Notes under the pieces: model-generated
The model's database searches: none
Seen by the model: only the letters and a program-made list of their open reading frames with translations
What the model was told of the DNA's origin: nothing
Part shown: in pieces, positions 1-7,477 of the stretch
Layout of the letters: every line of letters starts with the position of its first letter
Position numbering within the stretch: the stretch's first letter is position 1
Program-made: the position numbers and the translations under genes
From: Prevotellamassilia sp.
GTDB taxonomy: Bacteria; Bacteroidota; Bacteroidia; Bacteroidales; Bacteroidaceae
Direction: 5' to 3'
Assembly (NCBI GenBank): GCA_018383375.1
Contig: JAHAWW010000307.1
Coordinates: forward strand, 1-10,925
Length of the DNA stretch: 10,925 nucleotides

Positions 1-2
1 GC

Positions 3-455
3 GACTACGAAGAGATTTTCGCCACGTTCCGCACTTATTACGTGAACCACTGCATGGAGCAGACAGCGCCCTACGAGGGCATTATGCCGCTCGTGGAGCA
101 TTTGCACGACAAGGGGGTGAAGATGGGGATTGTGTCTAACAAACTACAGCCGGCCGTGACACAGTTGCACGAAAAGTTTTTCGGCTCACTCATTGATGTG
201 GCCGTAGGCGAAAGACCCGGCATTCCGCGCAAACCCGACCCTAAGTCGCTCCTCACAGCCATCGGCGCACTTGGTGCAACACCCGAAACCACGCTCTACG
301 TGGGCGACTCGGAGGTGGACATCGAGACCGCTGGCGCCGCAGGTTGTCGCTGCGTGACAGTGCTTTGGGGATTTAGGGACGAAGCCTTCCTGCGTGCTCG
401 CTATCCCGACGCCAACTATATCTCCAAGCCCGAACAATTGAACCGATGGATTTAA
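3..455 (+). CDS. HAD-superfamily phosphatase, phosphoglycolate phosphatase-like (3' part)
   Basis: The frame is open from the left edge to TAA at 453-455, giving 150 visible residues, so the gene starts outside the window. The GTG at 42 lies inside the coding frame and is not needed as a start. Visible HAD motifs are motif II (IVSNK, the Ser/Thr motif), motif III (RKPDP, with the conserved Lys) and motif IV (YVGDSEVDIE, with the acidic metal ligands), spaced as in the Gph/PGMB-like group. Motif I (DxDGT) and part of the cap domain are expected in the missing upstream 65-70 residues, since the family is about 215-220 residues long. Such enzymes hydrolyse small phosphate esters in the cytoplasm. 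Phosphoglycolate is the commonest annotation, but pyrophosphate or sugar phosphates are equally possible. This is the only + strand gene, and it converges on serS. Confidence 0.88.
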   Translation, partial: DYEEIFATFRTYYVNHCMEQTAPYEGIMPLVEHLHDKGVKMGIVSNKLQPAVTQLHEKFFGSLIDVAVGERPGIPRKPDPKSLLTAIGALGATPETTLYVGDSEVDIETAGAAGCRCVTVLWGFRDEAFLRARYPDANYISKPEQLNRWI

Positions 456-485
456 GACTATCGCCAACCGTTGGCCCTTAGTCTT
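454..485 (+). terminator. Hairpin overlapping the HAD-gene stop codon, possible weak terminator
   Basis: An inverted repeat AAGACTA (454-460) / TAGTCTT (479-485) encloses an inner stem GCCAA (463-467) / TTGGC (471-475). It begins at the stop codon of the HAD phosphatase gene. No T run follows on the + strand (the next bases are CGTCAAAACC), so it is a poor intrinsic terminator and may only protect the mRNA 3' end. Confidence 0.35.
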
Positions 486-487
486 CG

Positions 488-535
488 TCAAAACCAAAAA
501 ACAGGGACGCCCTCAGCGATGAGTGGCGTCCCTGT
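488..535 (-). terminator. Rho-independent terminator of serS
   Basis: A perfect 11-bp stem, ACAGGGACGCC (501-511) with GGCGTCCCTGT (525-535), is extended by CTCA (512-515) / TGAG (520-523) around a four-base loop, with T524 bulged. On the - strand the stem is followed immediately by TTTTTTGGTTTT, a good U tract. It lies 28 nt past the serS stop. The + strand side lacks a T run, so it acts mainly on serS transcripts. Confidence 0.9.
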
Positions 536-563
536 CTGTATTGGACGGATTGAGCCGGCTGGC

Positions 564-1841
564 TTACTTAATCATGTCGGTGCCCATATAAGGCTGGAGG
601 GCCTTGGGGATGCGGATGCCTTCGGGCGTCTGGAAGTCTTCGAGCAAAGCTGCCACAATGCGCGGCAGGGCAAGGGCCGAACCGTTGAGGGTGTGGCAGA
701 GGTTGATGCTCTTGTCGGCTGCCGAGCGGTAGCGACACTGCAGACGGTTGGCCTGATAGCTGTCGAAGTTTGACACACTCGACACTTCGAGCCAGCGTTT
801 TTGGGCTTCGCTATACACCTCAAAATCATAGCAGATGGCGGCAGTGAAACTCATATCGCCACCACAGAGGCGCAAGATGCGATAAGGCAGTTCGAGTTTT
901 TGCAACAGACCCTCGACGTGGGCAAGCATTTCTTGGTGTGACTGCTCTGAATGTTCGGGCTTGTCTATGCGCACAATCTCAATCTTGGAAAACTCGTGCA
1001 GACGGTTGAGGCCGCGCACGTCTTTGCCATAACTGCCGGCCTCGCGGCGGAAACACTGGGTGTAGGCGCAATTCTTGATGGGCAGTTCGGCCTCAGGGAT
1101 GATGACATCGCGGTAGATGTTGGTTACGGGCACCTCAGCCGTGGGGATGAGATAGAGATCGTCTTCATTGCAATGATACATCTGTCCCTCTTTGTCGGGC
1201 AACTGACCGGTGCCATAGCCGGAGTCGGCATTGACCACCGTGGGGGGCATAATTTCCGTATAGCCGGCCGCACGAGCTTCGTCGAGGAAGAAGTTGATGA
1301 GGGCGCGCTGCAAACGGGCACCTTGACCAATATAGACAGGGAAGCCCGCACCGGTGATTTTCACGCCGAGGTCGAAATCGATGAGGTTATATTTCTTGGC
1401 CAGTTCCCAGTGGGGCAAAGCGTTCTCTGGGAGCACGGTGTCGTGGCCGCCGGTCTTGACGACGAGATTGTCTTCGGCACCGGTGCCTTCGGGCACGAGG
1501 TCGTAGGGAATGTTGGGGATGGTGTAGAGCAACTGTTTGCGGTCTTCGGCAGCGGTTTTCATTGCCTCCTCAAGGGCTTTTGTCTGCTCTTTGATTTCGG
1601 CCACGCGTTCGCGGGCGGCAGCGGCTTCGTCGGCCTTGCCTTCTTTCATCAATGCACCAATTTGTTTGGAAATGGTTTTGGCTTCGGCCAAAAGGTTGTC
1701 AAGCTGTGCCTGGGCGGCTTTGCGGCGACCGTCGGCTTCAAGCACGGCGTCAATGGCTTCACGGGCACCGGTAAAATGTTTTTTCTCAAGGCCACGAATG
1801 ACGGCCTCTTTGTCTTCTGTGATTTGCTTAATGGTGAGCAT
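564..1841 (-). CDS. serS: Seryl-tRNA synthetase
   Basis: This is a 425-residue class II aminoacyl-tRNA synthetase of normal family length that charges tRNA-Ser with serine in the cytoplasm. The N-terminal part, about residues 25-108, is rich in Ala, Glu, Lys and Arg and forms the long antiparallel coiled-coil arm that holds the tRNA-Ser long variable arm. The catalytic core follows: motif 1 around residues 181-204 (ending MPPTVVN), the serine-binding TAE at 234-236, motif 2 at 264-284 (FRREAGSYGKDVRG and on to HEF), the seryl-site segment LEVSSVSNF at 351-359, and motif 3 NGSALALPR at 386-394. The ATG at 1841 gives the standard MLTIKQI start. No Shine-Dalgarno is visible, as usual in this phylum. 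Only 29 nt separate it from the upstream MFS gene, so it is probably the last gene of a dpp5-MFS-serS transcript ending in the strong hairpin at 488-535. Confidence 0.98.
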   Translation of the reverse strand: MLTIKQITEDKEAVIRGLEKKHFTGAREAIDAVLEADGRRKAAQAQLDNLLAEAKTISKQIGALMKEGKADEAAAARERVAEIKEQTKALEEAMKTAAEDRKQLLYTIPNIPYDLVPEGTGAEDNLVVKTGGHDTVLPENALPHWELAKKYNLIDFDLGVKITGAGFPVYIGQGARLQRALINFFLDEARAAGYTEIMPPTVVNADSGYGTGQLPDKEGQMYHCNEDDLYLIPTAEVPVTNIYRDVIIPEAELPIKNCAYTQCFRREAGSYGKDVRGLNRLHEFSKIEIVRIDKPEHSEQSHQEMLAHVEGLLQKLELPYRILRLCGGDMSFTAAICYDFEVYSEAQKRWLEVSSVSNFDSYQANRLQCRYRSAADKSINLCHTLNGSALALPRIVAALLEDFQTPEGIRIPKALQPYMGTDMIK

Positions 1842-1870
1842 ATCGTGATGAATTTGTGTGAGTCGTTTGA

Positions 1871-3238
1871 TTATTTGATGTTGCGCTCTTCAAGATGGTA
1901 GCCGTATTTTCTGTCGGCCACTTTGAGCAAGAAGGCTACGAGCAGGGCGAGAATGGCAATCGAGGTGAAAATGCACATGGGCAGCGTGTAGTTATATACG
2001 TTGACAACCTTGCCTTCAACGACCTGCTGGCCCACGACGCAATATTTGTCAAGCACACTGCCGATGAGGGCAGGCACGCCCCAAAGGCCGATGTTCTGAA
2101 TGAAAAAAATCAAGGCGTAGGCGGTGCCGAGCTGCTTCACGGGGAATATCTTGGCTACGCTGGGCCACATAGCGGAGGGCACGAGAGAGAAGGCAATGCC
2201 GAGCACAATCATCAGGGCAATGGCGAGCCAGGCAAAGTGGAGGCCGGGAATGGCATAAATACCGTGGACACCAATGAGCATGAGCGAACCGAGTATCATG
2301 ATGGAGGCTGCACGGCCTTGCTTGTCAATCATTCCGCCGAATACGGGGGTGAGGAACAAGGCGCCAAGAGCGGGCAAACCGGCAACAAGACCGGCCACGT
2401 TTTCAGAGACGCCATAGCGCGACATCATGATTTCTGTGGCATATTTCTGGAAGGGGAACACACAAGAATAGAACAACACGCAAAGCAGGGCAATGAGCCA
2501 GAAACCGGGATTTTTAACCACGGCAACGACGTCCTTGAAGCTGAATTTCTCTTCTTCGTCGCTGGATTGCGTTTCGGCTACCTGACGGTCGAGCTTGCGG
2601 TCCATCAACGAGAAGGCCAAGAAGGCTACGAGGCCGCCCACGAGGAGCAGGGCGCCGATGAAGAGGGGCATAGACAGACCGAACTGTTTGGCTACGGGGA
2701 GGGCTACGGCGTAGGCAGCTTGCGAACCGATGCGGGCCAAGGCCACTTGAACGCCCATGGCCAGGGCCATTTCCTTACCCTTAAACCATTTGGCAATAAT
2801 CTTGGTGACGGTGATACCGGCTACTTCTGCACCCACGCCAAACACGGCATAACCGGCCGAGGCGATAAACACGTCGGGACGAGAACCGAGAATGGTTGCG
2901 CCATCGCCTGAAATCTGGGTGATAGCATAATACTCGGCACCTGTGCCCACGACCATCAGCACGGCGGCCAAGATGCCGGTGAAGCGGATGCCGAACTTGT
3001 CGAGGATGAGTCCGCCCCAGATGAGCATGAGCAGGAAGACGTTGAGGAAACTATAGGCTCCGGTGAACATGCCAAATTCGCCGCTGGTCCAGCGCAGGTC
3101 GCTCTCGAGCATACCTTTAAGCGGGGCCATGACATCATTGACATAGTAGGCAGCCATCATAGTGAAGGCCACAATGAATAGCGCCGCCCAACGGGCAGAG
3201 GCCTTGTCACTGAGTTTGGTGGTAAGGGTTGAGGTCAT
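1871..3238 (-). CDS. MFS transporter, possible dipeptide/small-solute carrier (MFSD1-like)
   Basis: This 455-residue integral membrane protein has about 12 hydrophobic helices, starting near residues 17-38, 58-78 and 85-106 and ending near 418-440. Major facilitator hallmarks are visible: the loop 2-3 motif A version GGLILDKFGIRFTG (residues 75-88) and its second-half echo GGMIDKQGRAAS (301-312). A charged cytoplasmic linker (about 212-236, with SSDEEEK) separates the two six-helix halves. The start MTSTLTTKLSDKASARW fits a short cytoplasmic N terminus, and ATG is used. The substrate cannot be read from the sequence. The overall look, with an early AAYYVNDVMAPLK segment, resembles bacterial proteins often grouped with the MFSD1 dipeptide carrier. 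It lies 35 nt downstream of dpp5, an exported dipeptide-releasing protease, so uptake of dipeptides is a reasonable inference. An oxalate/formate or other organic-anion carrier remains possible. Confidence 0.93.
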   Translation of the reverse strand: MTSTLTTKLSDKASARWAALFIVAFTMMAAYYVNDVMAPLKGMLESDLRWTSGEFGMFTGAYSFLNVFLLMLIWGGLILDKFGIRFTGILAAVLMVVGTGAEYYAITQISGDGATILGSRPDVFIASAGYAVFGVGAEVAGITVTKIIAKWFKGKEMALAMGVQVALARIGSQAAYAVALPVAKQFGLSMPLFIGALLLVGGLVAFLAFSLMDRKLDRQVAETQSSDEEEKFSFKDVVAVVKNPGFWLIALLCVLFYSCVFPFQKYATEIMMSRYGVSENVAGLVAGLPALGALFLTPVFGGMIDKQGRAASIMILGSLMLIGVHGIYAIPGLHFAWLAIALMIVLGIAFSLVPSAMWPSVAKIFPVKQLGTAYALIFFIQNIGLWGVPALIGSVLDKYCVVGQQVVEGKVVNVYNYTLPMCIFTSIAILALLVAFLLKVADRKYGYHLEERNIK

Positions 3239-3273
3239 AAATCAGTTTGAATTTATCGATATGTATAAAGACG

Positions 3274-5424
3274 TTATTTCTTGAGGTATTTGTCGAGCCA
3301 GCGGAAGAAGGTGCGTTGCCAGAGAATACCGTTTTGAGGTTTGAGCACCCAGTGGTTTTCGTCGGGGAAGAGCAACAATTGGGCGTCGATGCCTCGCATA
3401 CGAGCGGCAGAGAAAGCGCTTTCGGCCTGAGTGTATTCAATGCGGAAGTCGCGCTGTCCGTGGATGCAGAGTATGGGCGTGTCCCACTTATCGGCATACA
3501 GATGGGGCGAATGGGCAAATGCGTTCTGCATCTCGCCATTGGCCTGACGGTGCCAGGGCGCCGACTTGAGGTCCCAGTTGGCAAACCACATCTCTTCGGT
3601 CTCAAGGTATTGCTGCTGGGTGTTGAAGATACCGTCGTGTGAGATAAAGCACTTGAAGCGGCCGTCGTGGTTGCCGGCCAACCAATATACGCTGTATCCG
3701 CCGAAGCTGGCACCTACGGCCCCCATTCGCTCACGGTCGACGTAGGGCTCGCGGGCAATGTCGTCGATGGCAGAGAGATAGTCTTTCATGCATTGGCCGC
3801 TGTAGTCTCCCGAAATTTCTTCGAGCCATTCTTTACCAAATCCCGGAAGGCCGCGACGGTTGGGCGCGATGATGATATAGTCGTTGGCCGCCATAATCTG
3901 GAAGTTCCAACGGTAACTCCAGAATTGGCTGACCGGACTCTGCGGTCCGCCCTCGCAGAAGAGCAGCACGGGGTATTTTTTGTTAGGGTCGAAATGTGGC
4001 GGATAGACCACCCAGCACAATTCAGACTGGCCGTCGGTGGTATTCACCCAACGCTCTTTGACTTCGCCCCAGGCCAGGCGGTCGTAGAAGGCACGGTTCA
4101 CCTCGGTGAGTTGTGAGATGGCGCGGCCTTTTTGTGTGGGAATGACGAAGATTTCGTCTGCACGGCTCATGCTGTGTTGCGTAACGAGCAGCGACTTGCC
4201 GTCGGGCATCAAAGCGGCCAAAGCATAGTCGCAGACTTCGTCGGTGATGGCGCTGAAAGAGCCGGTCTTGACTTCGGTGCGGTAGATTTGTGTTTTGCCA
4301 TGCCACACGCCGGTGAAGAAGAGTTGCTTGGAGTCGGCCGACCATACAAATTCATTGACTTCGCTTTGGAAGTGTGCGGCCAAATAGGTTTTGCGTCCTG
4401 TTTTGAAATCGTAGAGGCAGATGCGGGCGAGGTCGCTTTCGTAGCCGTCGCGTTCGCGGCTTTTCCAAGCGATGTAGCGTCCGTCGGGAGAGAATTGCGG
4501 ATTTTCGTCATAACCCATATTGAGGTCACCCTGCTGCGCGTTGACCGCTTGGTCTTGCAGACTTTTTGTGTGGTCTATGGCCGGCGCTTTGTAGTCGGCG
4601 GGTTTGCAAAGATTGCGTGTGGTTTTAGCGGCGATGTCGTAGAGGAAGATGTCGCTGTCTGTGCTCACCGCATAGTCGCGACCTGTCTTTTTGCGGCAGG
4701 TGTAGGCGATGGTTTTGCTGTCGGGGCTCCAAGCGAGCTGTTCGATACCGCCAAACGGCAACATCGGACACTCGAAGGGTTCGCCCTCAAGCACATCGAC
4801 GGCGCCGCTAATTTTATGACCGTCAAACTGAGCCACAAAGGGATGAGGTATGGCTGTGACGTATTGGTCCCAGTGTTTGTACATCAAGTCTGTGGCCAAA
4901 ATGCCGGTCGAGAGAGGGAGGTCGGCGTCTTTTTCTGCGATGGATGTGGTGGAGGGTATGCTCTTGATGAGGATGACTTGTTTGCCATCGGGCGAGAAGC
5001 TGAAGCCTTCCACATCGGCTGTTTCGTCAGAGAGTCTCTCAGTGTTTGTACCGTCGATGTCGGTGGCCCAGACTTGTGAGCTGCCCGAGGCCGAACTGAG
5101 ATAGGCCACGCGCTTGCCGCCATCAATAAAGGCAGGCTGACTGCCACGGCCGGCGATGAGGCGACGTGTCTGACAGGTGGATATGTCCATCACGTAGAGG
5201 GCTGTTTCGCCTTTGTTGGCTTTGATGTCGTAGGTAGTGACGGTATAGGCCACGGTCTTGCCGTCGGGCGAAACGGTGGCACCGCCGATTCGGCCCATGC
5301 TCCAAAGCGCTTCGGGCGTGAGACGGCCTTTCTGAAAGGCTTCGTCGGCTTGTTGAAGGTTTTGTGCGCCAAGTGAGAGGGACATAAGCAGTGTGGCTGT
5401 GAATAAACCGGATTTGAGTTTCAT
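3274..5424 (-). CDS. dpp5: Dipeptidyl peptidase 5, S9 family (prolyl oligopeptidase fold)
   Basis: This secreted serine protease releases dipeptides from peptide N termini, preferring hydrophobic or Ala residues at P1 in the characterised Porphyromonas enzyme. I start it at the ATG at 5424 (716 residues), because the ORF's first codon, two codons earlier, is TTG. This ATG gives a clean Sec signal: MKLK, a hydrophobic core to about residue 17, then SLGAQN with likely cleavage after Ala. The N-terminal two-thirds is a beta-propeller with repeated SPDGK-type blades (VSPDGKTVAYTV, FSPDGKQVILIK, WSPDSKTIAYTC, FSPDGRYIAWKS, WSADSKQLFFTG). The C-terminal alpha/beta-hydrolase domain carries the nucleophile in GASFGGYS (Ser573), Asp659 in HGQRDFR and His691 in DENHWV. 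TEEMWFANWD and LMYKHWD also match my memory of P. gingivalis DPP5. It acts in the periplasm, feeding peptide catabolism, and heads a likely operon with the MFS gene and serS. Confidence 0.94.
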   Translation of the reverse strand: MKLKSGLFTATLLMSLSLGAQNLQQADEAFQKGRLTPEALWSMGRIGGATVSPDGKTVAYTVTTYDIKANKGETALYVMDISTCQTRRLIAGRGSQPAFIDGGKRVAYLSSASGSSQVWATDIDGTNTERLSDETADVEGFSFSPDGKQVILIKSIPSTTSIAEKDADLPLSTGILATDLMYKHWDQYVTAIPHPFVAQFDGHKISGAVDVLEGEPFECPMLPFGGIEQLAWSPDSKTIAYTCRKKTGRDYAVSTDSDIFLYDIAAKTTRNLCKPADYKAPAIDHTKSLQDQAVNAQQGDLNMGYDENPQFSPDGRYIAWKSRERDGYESDLARICLYDFKTGRKTYLAAHFQSEVNEFVWSADSKQLFFTGVWHGKTQIYRTEVKTGSFSAITDEVCDYALAALMPDGKSLLVTQHSMSRADEIFVIPTQKGRAISQLTEVNRAFYDRLAWGEVKERWVNTTDGQSELCWVVYPPHFDPNKKYPVLLFCEGGPQSPVSQFWSYRWNFQIMAANDYIIIAPNRRGLPGFGKEWLEEISGDYSGQCMKDYLSAIDDIAREPYVDRERMGAVGASFGGYSVYWLAGNHDGRFKCFISHDGIFNTQQQYLETEEMWFANWDLKSAPWHRQANGEMQNAFAHSPHLYADKWDTPILCIHGQRDFRIEYTQAESAFSAARMRGIDAQLLLFPDENHWVLKPQNGILWQRTFFRWLDKYLKK

Positions 5425-5462
5425 AGACAATATATATATTATGTGTCAACGCATCAATAAAC

Positions 5463-5499
5463 GGGCGAGTAGGTGTTGCGACAAGCACCCTACTCGCCC
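5463..5499 (-). terminator. Hairpin after yidC, probable intrinsic terminator
   Basis: A perfect 11-bp GC-rich stem, GGGCGAGTAGG (5463-5473) with CCTACTCGCCC (5489-5499), extends inward with bulges to a small loop. It starts 7 nt after the yidC stop codon on the - strand. On that strand the stem is followed by GTTTATTG, a modest T-rich tail. On the + strand it is followed by CTATTTTTATC, so it could work both ways. It separates yidC from dpp5. Confidence 0.72.
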
Positions 5500-5505
5500 C
5501 TATTT

Positions 5506-6129
5506 TTATCGTTTGCCTCGTTTGCGTATTTCGTCCATTTGGGCGGCCTGTTTGTTGAGTGCTTCAAGGCGTGCGGCCAATCCCTTGGGCTTTTTGTTGG
5601 GGTCGTTTTTATTGGCGCGATAGTTGGCTTCGAGTTGTTCGAGCAGTTTGGCGTCGTCGGTCTTACGTCTGAGATACCACATGGTCAAGGCGCTGGCCAG
5701 GAGAGAGATGAAGTAATAGTAGTTGAGACCGGCCGAATATTTGTTGAACATAAAGAAGAACATCACGGGCATGAGATACATCATCCACTGCATAAACTTC
5801 ATTTGCTGAGCCTGCTCTCCGGCCATAGACTCACGTTGCTGACGGATGGTCATGTAGCTATAAAGCAGGTTGGTGGCACAGAAGAGCAGACAGAAGAGGC
5901 TCAAATGGTCGCCGATGCCCCAGATATGGGTGCCGAAGTTGATAACACTGTCGTAGGTGGAGAGGTCATCAGCCCAAAGGAAGCCCTGTTGGCGCAGCTC
6001 GATGGCGTTAGGCACGAAGTTGAACATCGCAATCCAGATGGGCATCTGAATCAGCATAGGCAGACAACCGCCCATTGGGCTTACGCCATATTGCGAGTAG
6101 AGCGCCATCATTTCCTGCTGTTTTTTCAT
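5506..6129 (-). CDS. yidC: YidC membrane insertase, C-terminal half (split or frameshifted)
   Basis: This 207-residue frame holds the C-terminal part of the YidC/Oxa1/Alb3 insertase, which inserts and folds inner-membrane proteins alone or with SecYEG. It begins MKKQQEMMALYSQYG, the second half of the cytoplasmic C1 hairpin. The family hallmark SPMGGCLPMLIQMPIWIAMF follows at 17-36, with helices near 25-40, 74-95, 114-130 and 136-153. The tail is very basic (ends IRKRGKR), as in ribosome-contacting YidC tails. The protein cannot be a full YidC because TM1, the periplasmic domain and TM2 lie in the upstream frame. Its ATG (6127-6129) overlaps the TGA of that frame as ATGA. The frame is open upstream of the ATG only to about 6171. 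Read past the ATG it gives NPDKADA, which resembles YidC sequence, so the ATG is probably an internal Met of one original gene. Confidence 0.93.
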   Translation of the reverse strand: MKKQQEMMALYSQYGVSPMGGCLPMLIQMPIWIAMFNFVPNAIELRQQGFLWADDLSTYDSVINFGTHIWGIGDHLSLFCLLFCATNLLYSYMTIRQQRESMAGEQAQQMKFMQWMMYLMPVMFFFMFNKYSAGLNYYYFISLLASALTMWYLRRKTDDAKLLEQLEANYRANKNDPNKKPKGLAARLEALNKQAAQMDEIRKRGKR

Positions 6130-6171
6130 GGCGTCGGCCTTGTCGGGATTTTGCGGCTGATTTCGTCTACT
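6126..6171 (-). other. Frame break in yidC (probable one-base deletion) with ATGA overlap
   Basis: The N-terminal frame runs to TGA at 6126-6128. The C-terminal frame is open only below a TAA at 6172-6174, so any join must fall between 6126 and 6171. On the - strand the N-terminal frame reads DEISRK and then turns to IPTRPTP, unlike YidC. The other frame reads PDKADA and then MKKQQEMM, as expected of YidC. The switch point is the AAAATCCC stretch (the four T at 6149-6152 on the + strand). One extra base there (for example AAATATCCC, Lys-Tyr-Pro, or AAAAATCCC, Lys-Asn-Pro) restores a single frame of about 632 codons. No convincing slippery heptamer is present. Confidence 0.85.
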
Positions 6172-7403
6172 TTAGGGCGCAACACGCGCATCTTGGCACT
6201 GCTCAAGAAACTTTTGCGGGTGGGCACATAGACGATGAAGCGCAGCAAAATCGTGATGAGCAGCAGCACAATGCCCATGGGCAGACCGAGGCGTGTGAGG
6301 AAGTCGAAGACATAGATGGTAAAGAAGCGGTTAATCCAGCGCACGATGGGCCAGCCGAGATAGACGAGGTCTTCGAGGTCGTAGTCTTTAGTGCCCAATT
6401 TATAGCGGTCCATTGACTTGAGCAGGTTGAAGCTGTTGGGACCGTAGTAGAAGTGGAGCGTGGTGGCTTGTTTACCGGTGGCGTCGAAGGGGATTTCGGC
6501 TCGTGCGTCGTAGTATTTGAGATAGCCGGCTTCGACCTCGGGGGTGATTTGTCGGCTCACCATGTGAAGGCCTCTGAATGTAGAGGTGGGAGCAATCATC
6601 ACCGACGAGAAATATTGGTTTTTGAAGGCTACCCAATCGGCATCGCCTTCGGCCACCTCTTCATCATCGCCCATTTCGCGGAGTTTCTCTGTGTCGTCGC
6701 CCGTGAGTTTATAGGTGATGGTGGAATATTGGTTTTCGAAGTCGTATCCCTTTTCGTGTTGAGCAATTTTTTGTGTCCAATGAATACCGAGTGGTTTACC
6801 GGCGGCCAGATGGCGGCCGAGACCGCGTGAAGCCACGGTCATGGTCAACATGTAGCCGTCGCCTTCTTGCAGGGTATAGGTGATGGCCAGGGCTGTTGAG
6901 TCGGCGGCTTGGAGCAACATGGTCACTTCGTTTTTGCCCTTTTGCTCGGCAGCCACAAAGCGATAGTCGGCGGTGTTGATGGTGCCGGCTGTGGTTTGCA
7001 ACGAGAGGTTGAGTGCGGCGTTTTTGCTGTCGAAAAGGTGCAACGGTGCCTGTGTGTCGTTTTTGAAGTCATCGTACGAGCGATAGCCTTTGAGCCAAAC
7101 GTCGCTCATGGTGCCGCCGTGTTTGTTCACGTGGATGGTGAGGTTGTCGTTTTCAAGCACCACGACGCTGTCTTTGTCGGCCGCGGCCACGCTGTCTGTG
7201 GCGGCAAAGGATGCTTTGAACGGCGTGACGGTGTCGACAGGAGCTGTGGCAGCTGCCACCTCCTTAGGTTGTTCGGCCTGAGCGGGTTGAGTCGTTTGGG
7301 TCGTCTGAGGCTGAGGAGCCGGCTGTTCGCTTTTGCTGAAATAACTGAAACCGATGAGAACGGCCACAATCAACACGAGGCCGATGACGGTGTTTTTATC
7401 CAT
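6126..7403 (-). CDS. yidC: YidC membrane insertase, N-terminal half (split or frameshifted)
   Basis: This 425-residue frame holds the N-terminal part of YidC. Residues 6-22 form TM1 (VIGLVLIVAVLIGFSYF). A Gln/Pro/Thr/Ala-rich linker (25-60) and a large beta-rich periplasmic domain (about 78-330) follow. TM2 lies near 374-393 (GIVLLLITILLRFIVYVP). It contains Arg388, the position of the functional groove arginine of bacterial YidC. The cytoplasmic C1 helix then begins (SFLSSAKMRVLRPKVDEI, 398-415). The last residues after SRK (IPTRPTP) do not look like YidC and result from the frame change. Expected full length in Bacteroidetes is about 610-640 residues, and the two halves together give that. 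The ATG at 7403 has an AT-rich leader (AATAATATATA) and no Shine-Dalgarno. pyrG lies directly upstream. Alone, this fragment would lack TM3-TM6 and should not be a working insertase. Confidence 0.93.
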   Translation of the reverse strand: MDKNTVIGLVLIVAVLIGFSYFSKSEQPAPQPQTTQTTQPAQAEQPKEVAAATAPVDTVTPFKASFAATDSVAAADKDSVVVLENDNLTIHVNKHGGTMSDVWLKGYRSYDDFKNDTQAPLHLFDSKNAALNLSLQTTAGTINTADYRFVAAEQKGKNEVTMLLQAADSTALAITYTLQEGDGYMLTMTVASRGLGRHLAAGKPLGIHWTQKIAQHEKGYDFENQYSTITYKLTGDDTEKLREMGDDEEVAEGDADWVAFKNQYFSSVMIAPTSTFRGLHMVSRQITPEVEAGYLKYYDARAEIPFDATGKQATTLHFYYGPNSFNLLKSMDRYKLGTKDYDLEDLVYLGWPIVRWINRFFTIYVFDFLTRLGLPMGIVLLLITILLRFIVYVPTRKSFLSSAKMRVLRPKVDEISRKIPTRPTP

Positions 7404-7431
7404 TATATATTATTCTATGTGTAAACGATGT

Positions 7432-7470
7432 CCCGCAGACGAGCGTGATGGTTTCACTCCCGTCTGCGGG
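7432..7470 (-). terminator. Hairpin between pyrG and yidC, possible terminator
   Basis: A perfect 10-bp stem, CCCGCAGACG (7432-7441) with CGTCTGCGGG (7461-7470), contains a smaller GTGA/TCAC stem in its loop. It lies 7 nt after the pyrG stop. On the - strand the stem is followed by ACATCGTTTAC, which lacks a U run, so termination may be leaky and yidC could be partly read from pyrG. The + strand side has a T-rich tail (GTTCTTGTTATTTTATTT), but no + gene is upstream. Confidence 0.5.
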
Positions 7471-7477
7471 GTTCTTG

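Noticed and set aside
951..1901. Long + strand ORF of 316 codons
   Set aside because: It is antisense to serS over almost its whole length, and the product has no recognisable domain. serS shows all its motifs, so this is a codon-bias shadow.
1895..2911. Long + strand ORF of 338 codons
   Set aside because: It is antisense to the MFS transporter. The product is rich in His, Gly and Glu with no fold signature, as expected for the complement of hydrophobic codons.
4132..5079. + strand ORF of 315 codons inside dpp5
   Set aside because: It is antisense to the propeller domain of a clearly real protease, with no motif of its own.
5425..5460. TTGACA-containing stretch before dpp5 as a promoter
   Set aside because: The TTG is followed by an AT-only run reaching the start codon. 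No TAnnTTTG lies at 19-21 nt, and the implied start site would fall on the ATG.
5473..6231. + strand ORF of 252 codons over yidC
   Set aside because: It is antisense to the C-terminal half of YidC and crosses the terminator hairpin. The product is not recognised.
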